Shown here one piece after another: positions 44,219 to 54,318 of a stretch of DNA of 64,000 nt. A program made the position numbers and the translations under genes. Position 1 is the stretch's first letter, and each line of letters begins with the position of its first letter. The notes beneath the pieces are model-generated. The model was given only the letters and a program-made list of their open reading frames with translations. It was not told the origin of the DNA and ran no database searches. The stretch comes from Chaetomium olivaceum (Eukaryota > Ascomycota > Sordariomycetes > Sordariales > Chaetomiaceae), in contig JAYWVB010000061.1 of NCBI GenBank assembly GCA_039881045.1, forward strand, positions 1-64,000, in the 5' to 3' direction.

Positions 44219-46033
44219 ATGTCAGAGTCATACCCCAGGCCTCCGTTCCCAGGGGCCGTCCGTCAACTGGAAATCGACAGGGCGCCTTCGAGTGGTTCGG
44301 CCATCGAGACACCGCGACCGCGCTCGTTACATCTACTCGTCGCCTCCAATGGCTTAAAAGATGTGGCCTTCGCCGAGGCCATCGCCGTCCGTCTCTCCAA
44401 AGAGTCGCAGATTACCACACGAGCCATCGTCGACGACATGACACAGAGGCTGGCCTATGAGATCATAGCATATCGGAATCGAGGGCTGAGGCGGAACGCC
44501 TCCGATGGCCCCAGCGCCGATGATATCGAGTCCTCCCAACAACAGGCCGCCGAGCTAGTCGGGTGGGCCGACCTCCTCGTGCTTGCGCCCATCGACGCCG
44601 ACACCCTCGCCAAGATGATGTGCGGGGTATCCGACACACTGCTGCTCGAGGTGCTGCGGAGTTGGGACGCCTCCAAAAGAATCCTGATGGTCCCCGGCAT
44701 GACCACCCAGATGTGGGAGAACCCGGTCACCAAGCGCCAGATGAGCAAGTTGCACCGCAAATGGGGTTGGATCCGAGTGATGCCCCCGATCCTCTGGCAC
44801 TACGACGACACATGCCCCCCCACCAACACCACCACCAAGCGCATCGTAGAGTGGGAAGGCTTCAACGAAGTCATCGGCATCATCAGAAACCAAGCCGATT
44901 TCCTTAAGCTCGGACACGACATGGAGGTCAGCGCCCAGCCCAGCACACCTCCCGCCATGAAAGCCCGAGCCCGGAGCACCCTTCCCCCCGAGATCTGGAC
45001 CATGATCCTCGAGTTCACCAACGACTGGGAGCTCGCCACCTGCCTGGGCATCTTCACCACCCTCGAGATGCCCACCATACTCGGCTGGCGCCGCGAGCCC
45101 AAGGACCCCAACGACCCGCTGCAGGTCTTCATGCACTCGCTCGAGTGGACGCTCCTAACGGCCGACACGCAGGCCGTGTGCGACAAGCTCGCGCACGCAC
45201 CACCAAGCTTCCACGACCTCTCAGCCCTAGCAGTGCACCTCATCTTCAAGTTCTCGCTTACGGGCGTGCTCACCTACATCGAGGCCAACCTACCGCATAT
45301 CTTCAAGTGCTTCGACGGCAAGACCATCCCCACCAAAGCCTCAGCCTACTACGGGCGCACCGCCATCCTGGACTGGTGGGCGCGGTCGCCGTCCTTTTTG
45401 GAGAAACAATACGACAACGAGGCGCTCAACCGCGCCTCGCAGTGCGGTTTCGTGCCCGTGCTCGAGTGGTGGCGCCGGTCCGGCCTGCCGCTTAAGTACG
45501 ACGAGCAGGCCTTCGAGATGGCGTCGTCGAAGGGCCACGTCCATGTGCTCGAGTGGTGGCGCGAGGCCGGCATGCAGGACCCTTCCATCGTCGTTAAACC
45601 GGGCCGCTCCCTGCTTGCTGCCGCCCAGTGGGGCCAGATGGCTGCCATGCGCTGGTGGGAGGAGAGCGGGATCCCTGTTGGTCATCAGGATGCGGTCTGT
45701 AAGATGGCTACGCGCTGGGGGCAGGTGAAGGTGCTGGACCTGTGGCGCCAGCTGCGTGGGGATGATAAGCTGCAGTTTGATAACCAGATCCTGATCGAGG
45801 CGACGTATCATGCGCATATCCCGGTGCTGGAGTGGTGGCGGAAGTATGCCCACGGGGAGCTGCCCGGTATGGGCGGCCGGAAGGGGAACAGGGTCGAATA
45901 CAAAACGATGGACGTCGAGGAGGCGCTGGAGGATTCGCTGGGGGACCAGACCAAGGTCCGCCGCTGGTGGGCCGAGAACGGCCTTAACTTGGGACTCGGC
46001 ACTAGCGAATGGATGAAGACCCGGTATTTGTAG
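44219..46033 (+). CDS. HAL3/PPCDC-like flavoprotein domain fused to ankyrin-like WW repeats
   Basis: A single exon from the ATG at 44219 gives 604 residues. Residues about 35-240 form a flavin-dependent cysteine decarboxylase fold: RSLHLLVASNG (nucleotide loop), ELVGWADLLVLAPIDADTLA, GVSDTLLLEVLRSWD and LMVPGMTTQMWENPVT. This matches HAL3/PPCDC closely. The catalytic His before the WAD motif and the Asn of the PAMN motif are replaced (by Ala and Thr), so decarboxylase activity is doubtful. From about 255 there is an F-box-like helix (LPPEIWTMILEFTNDWELAT). Then come at least five ankyrin-like repeats with a double Trp (PVLEWWRRSGLPLKYDEQAF, HVHVLEWWREAG, AAMRWWEESGIP, KVRRWWAENGLNL). The last part of exon 1 is normal and uninterrupted. 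Role unknown; possibly a binding or regulatory flavoprotein. Confidence 0.85.
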   Translation: MSESYPRPPFPGAVRQLEIDRAPSSGSAIETPRPRSLHLLVASNGLKDVAFAEAIAVRLSKESQITTRAIVDDMTQRLAYEIIAYRNRGLRRNASDGPSADDIESSQQQAAELVGWADLLVLAPIDADTLAKMMCGVSDTLLLEVLRSWDASKRILMVPGMTTQMWENPVTKRQMSKLHRKWGWIRVMPPILWHYDDTCPPTNTTTKRIVEWEGFNEVIGIIRNQADFLKLGHDMEVSAQPSTPPAMKARARSTLPPEIWTMILEFTNDWELATCLGIFTTLEMPTILGWRREPKDPNDPLQVFMHSLEWTLLTADTQAVCDKLAHAPPSFHDLSALAVHLIFKFSLTGVLTYIEANLPHIFKCFDGKTIPTKASAYYGRTAILDWWARSPSFLEKQYDNEALNRASQCGFVPVLEWWRRSGLPLKYDEQAFEMASSKGHVHVLEWWREAGMQDPSIVVKPGRSLLAAAQWGQMAAMRWWEESGIPVGHQDAVCKMATRWGQVKVLDLWRQLRGDDKLQFDNQILIEATYHAHIPVLEWWRKYAHGELPGMGGRKGNRVEYKTMDVEEALEDSLGDQTKVRRWWAENGLNLGLGTSEWMKTRYL

Positions 46034-46170
46034 GCTAGGTTGGTGTTGTGGGTTACGGCCGGGTTTTATGGTTGGGCGATGTCGCTGTATTTATGGCAAC
46101 AGATCGGATTCTATGTCTAGCAAAAAGGGGTATCTCTAAAAGCAATGAATCATGAATCATGAACCAAAAA

Positions 46171-46825
46171 TCAAGCAAACTTGGCCGGGTTACTGGGTAT
46201 CATCCTCCTTAGCACATCAATCTGCCGTGCCAGCCCCTTGTTCTTCAGCTCGGCTATCCCTCGCTTGTCTGTCCTCCGTAATCCGTTCGAGTAGACCACG
46301 GTGAAGTCGGGCACCACCTCGCCGGCAGTGATCTCGGTGTATGGCGTGAGCGTGCAGTGCTAATACACCACCCACAAGTCAGCATTCCTAACCCACAACC
46401 CAACCCAGCACATGGAAGAAAACGGAAAAAGGAGGACTAACCTTCCCAACAACAGCGCCCGCCCCAACCCGCGCCCCAACCCCGACCACCGTCCCCTCGC
46501 CTACAATCGTCTCCCCAGCCTCCACCACCGCCCCGACCTCCACCGTCACATAATCCGCCAGCGTCACCGCCGTCTCCGTCACCGTGACCTTCTCCGAGGC
46601 CGGCGCACCCCCCAGCGTCGCGCGCTCGTGCACCACGCACCGACGCCCGACTGAGATGCGGCCCGCAGAGGATTCGAGCCGCGCGCGCGGGTGGATCACG
46701 CTCTCGCTGCGGATCTCGATGGTGTGCGTGCCGGTGAGCTGGGCGGTGTCGGAGATGGTCAGGGAGGAGGAGAGGTGCACGGGCGGTTTGGGGGCGGAGG
46801 AGAGGGTCGTGCGTTTGGATGACAT
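46171..46825 (-). CDS. dynactin subunit 6 (p27)
   Basis: Exons 46825-46442 and 46359-46171, with an 82-nt intron (GTTAGT donor), encode 190 residues, the normal size. The N-terminal part forms a left-handed beta-helix of hexapeptide repeats (GTHTIEIRSESVIHPRARLE, GRRCVVHERATLG, ADYVTVEVGAVVEAGETIVG, GTVVGVGARVGAGAVVGK). The C-terminal exon reads HCTLTPYTEITAGEVVPDFT then VVYSNGLRR and ends with the usual basic helix (LARQIDVLRRMIPSNPAKFA). In animals and filamentous fungi p27 pairs with p25 in the pointed-end complex of dynactin and helps cargo attachment for dynein on microtubules. It is divergent from the NDUFV1 gene. Confidence 0.92.
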
Positions 46826-47293
46826 TTTTTGGGCGGGTTCTTTTTGGTTTCGTTTCTGGATTTGGGTTGGATTGGGTTGGTTGATTTAGGTGGTAGGTTT
46901 GGTTTTGGGTTTGGTTATGGCGGTTGTGGTGGTGGCGGCGATGGTTGGTCGGGCATTGTTGACACTGTGGATGTCGAGGTGCGACTTGGAGACGCGTTGA
47001 GTGCAGCTCTTGGATTGAAGGTCGGATGGATTGGAGCTTCACACTGCGTCAGTCGTCAGTGTCTTGGCACACCCCGCCCGCCACACACACAGCTCAAGAA
47101 AGCACCCGCCACACCCGGAATCCCCAACCAATCAGCAGCTTCCTGAATCCAAACCTCAGAAAGGCGCTCAACCCGAAACGACTGCTCCATCACCAGAAGA
47201 GCCAACCTCACCCCGTCTACGAAACCCGACAATCTTTCGGCCTCGGCCAATTGGCATCCCACACCTCTGCTCTGCCGGGCAGAGAACGCCAAC
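46826..47293. promoter_or_regulatory. divergent promoter region, dynactin p27 / NDUFV1
   Basis: The 468 bp between the two start codons hold both promoters. The side next to the p27 start is rich in GGTTTGGG-like repeats (about 46,840-46,925). No clear TATA element is seen. Confidence 0.55.
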
Positions 47294-48936
47294 ATGCTGT
47301 CACGCACTGCGGCGCCAACCAAGGCGTCGGCAAGGACCATCTCGAACGCCGTCTCAACCGCTGCCGCCGCGACAACAACCCAACAATGCCGCTCCTTCGC
47401 CACCGTCCAGGACGCCGGTGCCGCCACGGTTCGCACCTACGGCGGCCTGCGCGACCAGGACCGCATCTTCCAGAACCTCTACGGCCGCTACCCGCCCGAC
47501 CTCAAGCACGCCAAGAAGATGGGCGACTGGCACAAGACTAAAGAAATTATCCTCAAGGGCCACGACTGGATTATCGGCGAGGTTAAGGCTTCCGGCCTAC
47601 GCGGGCGAGGTGGTGCCGGTTTCCCCTCGGGACTGAAATGGGTGTGTATTCTGTCGCTTTATCATGGGAGATTCGTCAATGGGCATCCGGCTGACCAATC
47701 TCCGCACAGTCGTTCATGAACTTCAAGGACTGGGACAAGGACAACAAGCCGAGGTACCTGGTGGTCAACGCCGATGAGGGTGAGCCGGGCACCTGCAAGG
47801 ACCGCGAGATCATGCGCAAGGACCCCCACAAGTTGGTCGAGGGCTGCTTGGTCGCCGGCCGCGCCATGAACGCCTCAGCCGCCTACATCTACATCCGCGG
47901 CGAGTTCATCGAGGAGGCCGCCGTGCTGCAAAACGCCATCAACGAGGCCTACGCCGAGGGGCTGATCGGCAAGAACGCCTGTGGTTCCGGCTACGACTTT
48001 GACGTCTATGTCCACCGCGGCGGTGGTGCCTACGTCTGCGGCGAGGAGACCAGCTTGATCGAGTCCCTCGAGGGCAAGCCCGGCAAGCCCCGCCTCAAGC
48101 CTCCTTTCCCCGCGGCTGTCGGTCTGTTCGGCTGCCCCTCCACCGTCGCCAACGTCGAGACGGTCGCCGTGGCGCCAACCATCTGCCGGCGCGGCGGGAA
48201 CTGGTTCGCCGGGTTCGGGCGCGAGCGCAACCAGGGCACCAAGCTCTACTGCATCAGCGGGCACGTCAACAACCCGGTCACAGTCGAAGAGGAGATGAGC
48301 ATCCCGCTGCGGGAGCTGATCGACAAGCACTGCGGCGGGGTGCGCGGCGGGTGGGACAACCTGCAGGCCGTCATCCCGGGCGGCTCGTCGACGCCCATCC
48401 TGCCCAAGTCGGTGTGCGACGACCAGCTGATGGACTTTGACGCGCTCAAGGACAGCCAGTCCGGCCTGGGCACCGCCGCCGTCATCGTCATGGACAAGAG
48501 TGCCGACGTCGTGCGCGCCATCTCCCGCCTCAGCCACTTCTACCGCCACGAGTCGTGCGGCCAGTGCACCCCTGCCGCGAGGGCAGCAAGTGGACCGAGC
48601 AGATCATGCAGCGCTTCGAGAAGGGCCTCGGCCGCGAACGCGAGATTGATATGTTGCAGGAGCTGACCAAGCAGGTCGAGGGGCATACCATCTGCGGTAA
48701 GTTTGTTTTTATTTTTCATATCTTTCGTACAGACGAACGTGGTGCTAATAAACTTATGCTGTACAGCCCTCGGCGAGGCCTTCGCCTGGCCCATTCAGGG
48801 TCTGATCCGCCACTTCCGCCCCGAACTTGAGGCCCGCATGCAGCAGTTTGCCAAGGAGAGTGGCGGCGAGGCGCTGGCTGGTGGCTGGAATCACGATGCC
48901 AAGGTGAAGGGTCAGCTTGTCTCTCCGGGCATGTAA
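47294..48936 (+). CDS. nuo-51: NADH:ubiquinone oxidoreductase 51-kDa subunit (complex I NDUFV1; one frame break)
   Basis: Exons 47294-47641, 47710-48696 and 48767-48936. A mitochondrial presequence (MLSRTAAPTKASARTISN) precedes the conserved core: SGLRGRGGAGFPSGLKW (NADH site), YLVVNADEGEPGTCKDREIM (FMN/NADH), AYVCGEETSLIESLEGKPG and GTAAVIVMDKS. The frame then shifts inside the 4Fe-4S motif. SCGQCTP is read in one frame and CREGSKWTEQIM in another, because a run of four C at 48569-48572 is one base short of what the motif requires. The exon total (1,505 nt) is also one short of a multiple of three. With the break ignored the protein would have about 501 residues, normal for the family. Known role: the first electron acceptor site of complex I. 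Confidence 0.95.
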
Positions 48937-49542
48937 AAGGGAGCATGGGTGGCTTAGTCTGGTTTGGTTCGGTTGGTGGAAGGTGGAAGTGGGAGAGAAA
49001 GGTTGTGCATTGTACATAGGCCTAGTCCGCCGTAAATGCCCCCGGGCTGTACTCGATTTACTTTGTCGAGTCTCAGGGTGTGAGAGGGTGTGATGTGTTT
49101 GTTGCTGGCCATCCGATCGCATATGGTGCTTGCTGCTCGAGTATGAAGACGAGTTGCTTTATTAACACCGTTGACAAATGATAACTCTTCTAGCGGCCAA
49201 GAACTGACCTCGGCTCACCTATTGGAGCCTTTCTTCACATCAAAAAGTCTGTAACTATGTATCTAACTCAGTGGTCAACATCTCGAGGGTCAACTCGGTG
49301 GATAATTAAAGCGGGGCTAACAGGGGGCATTTCATAGACACGGTAACTCTAAACAAGCCCTTCAGGGAACCAGGACACTCGAATGATCCTCACCGCTCTC
49401 TCCTGAGTTGCCATTGTTTCCAGCCCCAGTATAAACCCGAAATGCGAAACTTCAAACCATACTCACCTCACCCACAACCAGCAATCTTATTCTCAAATCT
49501 CTGAAGCATATTTTGTCGTCCTAAAATCCTAAAGCTGTCAAG
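48937..49542. other. intergenic; promoter of the PEX11-like gene
   Basis: No gene is seen between NDUFV1 and the PEX11-like gene, which point in the same direction. Confidence 0.4.
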
Positions 49543-50494
49543 ATGGCGGACGGCGTGGGCAAGTTTGAGCAGTTTGTCAAATTCGGAACTGATGCTTGTA
49601 AGTGAGATATCAGTTCACTCTGTGTATCCCTCATTTACATGTCAACTCCTAACCCTCTATCCACGCTTCCACCATCCCCCCCCCTACGAACAACTCATAC
49701 CACCACCAACTCAACTAACAACCCCTCCCCCCAAAAAAGACGGTCTAGAACGCCTCCTCCGCCTCCTCCAAGCCCTCGTCACAATCCTCCTCTTCACCCC
49801 CCTCACCACCATCACCGCCCTCCTCCCCCTTCCCCCCTCCCTCCTCACCATCCTCACCCCCAAACGCTCACCCCGCTCCGCAAACGCCTCGCCTCCCTCC
49901 GCCAACCCCTCCGCTTCTTCCGCTTCCTCGACTCCTTCGCCTCCGCCTGGTCCGCCCTCTCCGCCCTGCAGTCAACACCAACGAAGCCGAGCTCGACGGG
50001 CGGCTGGGCGCGCCGCGTGACGGGGTGGACGGATTTTGGCAGCCGCGCGTTCACGGGCATGTACCTGCTGCTAGAGAGCCTGGTGTTTGTGGAGGCCGTG
50101 CTGGATGTACCCGGGCTGAGGGTGTGGGGGTCGCCCGAGGTGGTGAGGGGGCTGGTGGTGGATGGGCAGCGGTTTTGGTTTGTGGGGTTGGTGTGTGGGA
50201 TTGTGGGCGCGGTGGTGAGGTTGTTGATGGAATCGGGGGAGGGTGGTGGGAAGGGGGCAGGCGGGGAGAAGAAGGAAGGGGAAAGGGAAGGGGAAGGGGA
50301 AGGTGGTGAGGAGGCTGGTGGCGGATGTCATGGATTTGGCTGTGCCTGGGTCGGTGGTCGGTTGGATACCGTTGGACCCCGGGACGGTCGGGCTGCTGAT
50401 GCTTGGGAGTACGGTGTTGACGGGAATGGAGGTATGGGAGAGGTGTGGAAAGGACGTGGCTGCTGCGAAAGCGGCTGTGAGGGAGAGGAGCTAA
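49543..50494 (+). CDS. PEX11-like peroxisomal membrane protein (two frame breaks)
   Basis: Exon 1 (49543-49597) codes MADGVGKFEQFVKFGTDA and exon 2 (from 49740) continues YGLERLLRLLQALVTILLF, the N terminus of fungal PEX11C-type proteins. The frame shifts in a C5 run at 49857-49861. From there PLRKRLASLRQPLRFFRFLD, GSRAFTGMYLLLESLVFVEA, VPGLRVWGS and RFWFVGLVCGIVGAVVRLL follow in a second frame. Near 50,228-50,255 (GA-rich) it returns to the first frame to give VADVMDLAVPGSVVGWIPLD, GSTVLTGMEVWERCGKDVAA and a stop at 50494. The shifts cancel and the sum is 810 nt (269 residues). PEX11 proteins elongate and divide peroxisomes. The protein is probably intact in the organism. Confidence 0.75.
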
Positions 50495-50828
50495 TTGTTC
50501 AAAGGAGGGTAAAAAAGTTGGATTGGCGCACAGCGCTTGGAAAGTATGACCGTTGGTGGCCAGCACGAAAGTCCCTCCTCTTTGATGAGTCCCTATGCTA
50601 ATTCCTCTGAAAAGCACCTTCGTTATGTATGCAATCTTGAGCACACCCCATACCATCCCCTCTCGTTATTCCAATGCAAATGAATGACTCCAAGTCGTTT
50701 GTTCAGAGGGATCTTCCCAAGATAACAAACAGCTGCCCCCAAATACCTCTTCGCTAACAACCTATGTGGCACCGTGTCCGCGCGTCAGCCAGCCATTCCA
50801 ACCACCTTCCACGAGCCATACTTGACAT
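50495..50828. other. intergenic between convergent genes
   Basis: No gene is seen; this is the 3' UTR region of the PEX11-like gene and the four-TM protein gene. Confidence 0.4.
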
Positions 50829-51685
50829 TCAAGCAGCCACGGACACAGTTCCACCAGCGGTCTGACGGTCCTCAGTATCAGGGGCAAGCCGAATGCGAGC
50901 GTGCGTCTCGGGGTCATCGATATTCCTCAAGGCAGCGCTGAGCTCGAAGTCCACGGTCCAAAAGCAGGCGACGAGGGAAAGTATCGCTAGAACTAGCTCA
51001 AACACCCTGGTAGTCGAGACGTTAGCACAAGCCTATGGCAAACGCAAGAGATTATACATAATAAAAGTGTCCTTACCCTACAAGAATGGTGATCGGAAGA
51101 AGGCAACCCCTGTTTTCCCGGTGTGTATACCAGTACGGAAGACAACGCCAGCCAATCCCTTCCAGAACACACTCGTTAGCTATCTCAACCCAGACAGACG
51201 TTTGTCTCTGCTTCTTTCTTCTTTGTAAACTCACCCATAAGGATAGTGACGATGAGCCCCAGGGTCAAGTCAACCAAAGCAATAAGGATCAGCCTCCTCC
51301 GCTTCTGCTTTTTGCTGATCGGCTTTCTAGGCCGACCATCCGGGTCGTTATCTTCGTTGAAGCCACAAACCCAATTACCGACCTGGCAAAGGACGGTAGG
51401 GAGTGCCCTTGTAAAGCGGGACCGGGGCAGGACGAGGGTGCTGTTCCAACCCACGACCAGAAATAGCAGAACGAAGACAATAACGACGAAGTTGTTGGGG
51501 AGACCCAGGCAGATCCAAGTCACTATACCGGCAAGGGCGAGCAGAGTAACCGGAATCCGGATCATCGTAATGAGGTCAGCTCTGAGCGACCATTTCCGCT
51601 CGTTGTCCTCGTCATCGCTACCGTACCCCAAACCGGCGGAACCAAGGGGTTGGTAGACCATCGCGGGACCAGTTTTATGGGCCAT
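50829..51685 (-). CDS. four-TM (MARVEL-like) hypothetical membrane protein
   Basis: Exons 51685-51235, 51179-51077 and 51006-50829, with introns of 55 and 70 nt, give 243 residues in consistent phase. Four hydrophobic helices are visible: IRIPVTLLALAGIVTWICLG, FVVIVFVLLFLVVGWNSTLV, LILIALVDLTLGLIVTILMA and LLPITILVGVFELVLAILSL (the last spanning an intron). Both termini are hydrophilic, with an acidic N-terminal DDEDNERK. This topology suits MARVEL-like proteins of fungal membranes, but sequence similarity cannot be judged here. It is divergent from SRP40. Confidence 0.72.
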
Positions 51686-52891
51686 GGACGCAGCGGCGAT
51701 CGATGTTTACTCCTTTCTATCCACCGAGGATGGGAGAAAGGGGGTATAAGCAGGCGTTTGATGATGCTGGGAAGAAGTGTGGTGAAATTTTCTCTTCGTT
51801 TTGTAGAATCGGAGCTGCTCTATCTAGACCAGGTCTAGCAAATCTCTTATATAGAGTCATTGTTGGTTCAGAAAGTGCCGATGCACGGTTCCAACTCCTC
51901 GTCCATGGCCCCCAAACCTGAGGGGTCCCAATCCTGATGGGTCCCAATCCTGCAGGTGCCAAAACAACACAACGATGGTGACGCGTCCGGCCTAGACGGG
52001 GCACCTGGGACAACAGGCACCAGTGGTCTATCTTTCTTCATTGATGCATAGCCAACCGATTCGCATGGTTCTCGTGGTGTCACCACACCATAGTAGTAGT
52101 AGATGCAGGAGGAACGCAGGGAAGGCAGGATTCCCTATGAGAACTCTACTGTTTGGTATAGGGTGACGCAAGCAGCTACATAGTGAGATGTCGCCGTGAA
52201 TTGGAGGAACATTGAATCAACATCCAGCAACTCACACACCAAACCTGGTAGTGAAAGTCAAAGATACCTAGGGTACATTACATACCTTGGGGAGGTGGAA
52301 GCACACAAGCCGAACAGGCAGTAACAAATATCGTTCATCCTGCCCGTAGACTTGGCACTGGATATGGTTAAGATTTCCATTGTTGACAAAATATTGTTAA
52401 TAGCCAAATGAATAAGTAACACTTTTTGCTCCCTGGGCATCTTGAACACATTCGCCAACGTGAAAGACATCTTGCTTGTGTAAGTTGTTAACAGGGATGG
52501 GAAGCAAGGAATGACCTCCCCCTTGCCTCGCGCCCTCTCTGCCTCTGCACGGCACGTGCACGGATTGACCCCGCTCATGCAAGGGGCATGTGGGGTTTCT
52601 TTCCTCGACCCACAAAAGAGTGGCAGAAAAGGAGAAAAAAGGGCGGTGAGGGCGCATTCCCGAAGCAGAAACTCCAGGAAATTTTCCGTGGAATGGAAAC
52701 GCGTGCCTGCCTTTTGACGCCATTTCTCCCTCGCATCCCTCACAAACTGTGCAGGAGCTGGTGTCTACTAGCTTGCCCAATTCACGTAGTGACTTTTGCC
52801 CATGTCGACTCCGCCAGCGTGGCTCTTTTCCAATACCTCTGCACTGACCGCGCAAAAACCGACCACTCACGGCGAAACATCCACATCCACG
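51686..52891. other. divergent intergenic region, four-TM gene / SRP40
   Basis: This 1.2-kb stretch holds both promoters. Two direct copies of GGGTCCCAATCCTG lie at 51923-51936 and 51939-51952. A minus-strand 71-codon frame from an ATG at 52470 (MSFTLANVFKMPREQK) has no further support. Confidence 0.4.
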
Positions 52892-54318
52892 ATGGCCGGA
52901 AGCAAGAAGGTCAAGACGGAGGCGTCTAAGAAGAAGGCCCCTGCCACCGAGAAGCCCAAAACTACCGCCGAGCCACCTGCACAGCTCCTTAATTTAGTCG
53001 AATCGTTCCTCTCGGAGCACGACTTTAGCGACGCTCATCGCGCATTCACAAAGCAGCGGGCCAAGAAGGGCTGGAAGGGCGAGAAATCAGGCACTCCTGA
53101 GGGCCAATCCCTAGTCACTGTCTTCCAGACTTGGGAGACATCTCTCAACAATACCAGTGCTGGGAAGGGCATCAAGGCCGCCGCCAAGAAGGCTACCAAA
53201 GTCAATAGCAGCGACAGCAGTGACGACGATAGCAGCAGCAGCAGCAGCAGCGAGTCGGAGTCGTCAGACAGCGACAGCGAGGACAATGCGGACGTTGAAA
53301 TGAAGGATGCTGTTGAGGAGTCCTCCAGCTCCGAGTCGAGTAGCAGCAGTGATAGCGATAGCAGCGACAGCGACAGTGAGGACGAGAAAAAAACCGCGAA
53401 GCCCGCAGCTGCCCCCAAGCCTGCGGCCAATCCCCTAAAGCGCAAGGCCGCTTCCGAGAGCAGTGACTCTTCTGACTCCGACTCCGACTCCGATTCCAGC
53501 ACCGACGAGGAAGCGCCCGCGCCCAAGAAGCAGAAGGTCACCGCGGCCCCGGTCGCCGCTGATGCGTCTTCCGAGTCGTCGTCCGATTCATCTTCAGACT
53601 CCGACTCCAGCTCTGACTCGGAAGCCGAGTCTAAGCCAGCCACCAAAAAGACTGCTGTCAAGAAGGAGAGCCCCAAGAAAACCGTGGTGAGAAGGAAGCT
53701 GCCCAGAAAGACGACTCGTCCTCCGATTCCTCTTCGTCGTCGTCCGACTCAGACTCGGACTCGTCCTCTGAATCCGAATCCGAGTCGGAAGACGAAGCCG
53801 AGGAGGCGGCTAAGGTTCCGCTCCCTGAATCAGACTCGGGCTCGGACTCCTCCAGCGACTCGTCATCGGATTCCTCCGACTCTGATTCCGACTCTGACTC
53901 CGAGAAGACCAAGACCAAAACCAAAAGCAAGGCGACCAAACCCACCCCCTCTCTAGCTGCCACCGGCTCAGACACCTCTGCCACCCTCGACCGATCCTCG
54001 CCGAAAGTCTTCCCGGTCGAGGCCGACGCCCCGCTGCCCCCGGACCCGGCCACGTTCAAGGCCAACAACCGGGGCAAGAACGGCAACGCCAAAGGTATCA
54101 ACCAGCCCTTCTCGCGCATCGACCGCGGGATCGAGGTCGACCCCCGCTTTCAGTCCAATGCCTTTGCCGGCCACGACTGGGGCCGCAAGGCCCACGAGGA
54201 CCTGATCGTCACGCGCGGCAAGGGCTTCACCAAGGAGAAGAACAAGAAGAAGAAGGGCAGCTACCGCGGCGGGCGCATCGATACCTTTGCTGTTGGGGGG
54301 ATCAAGTTTGAGGACTAA
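52892..54318 (+). CDS. srp40: SRP40/Nopp140-type nucleolar phosphoprotein (one frame break)
   Basis: The start MAGSKKVKTEAS is followed by a LisH-like segment (LLNLVESFLSEHDFSDAHRA). Long Ser/Asp/Glu tracts alternating with Lys/Pro blocks follow, the hallmark of Nopp140/Srp40 and substrate for casein kinase 2. The C-terminal SRP40 domain is in another frame: NQPFSRIDRGIEVDPRFQSN, FAGHDWGRKAHEDLIVTRGK and GFTKEKNKKKKGSYRGGRID. The switch lies at GTGGTGAGAAGG (about 53,684-53,693), where a missing G would restore continuity. The total length (1,427 nt) is one base short of a multiple of three. An in-frame ATG at 52796 is an alternative start. Known role: nucleolar chaperone for snoRNPs. Confidence 0.9.

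Noticed and set aside
52258..52743. Minus-strand frame containing MSFTLANVFKMPREQK
   Set aside because: Only 71 codons from a real ATG, no conserved motif, and it lies in the divergent promoter region of SRP40.
53685..53705. Intron as explanation of the SRP40 frame change
   Set aside because: A donor GTGAGA is present, but the nearest AG would make an intron of about 20 nt, below the minimum for splicing.
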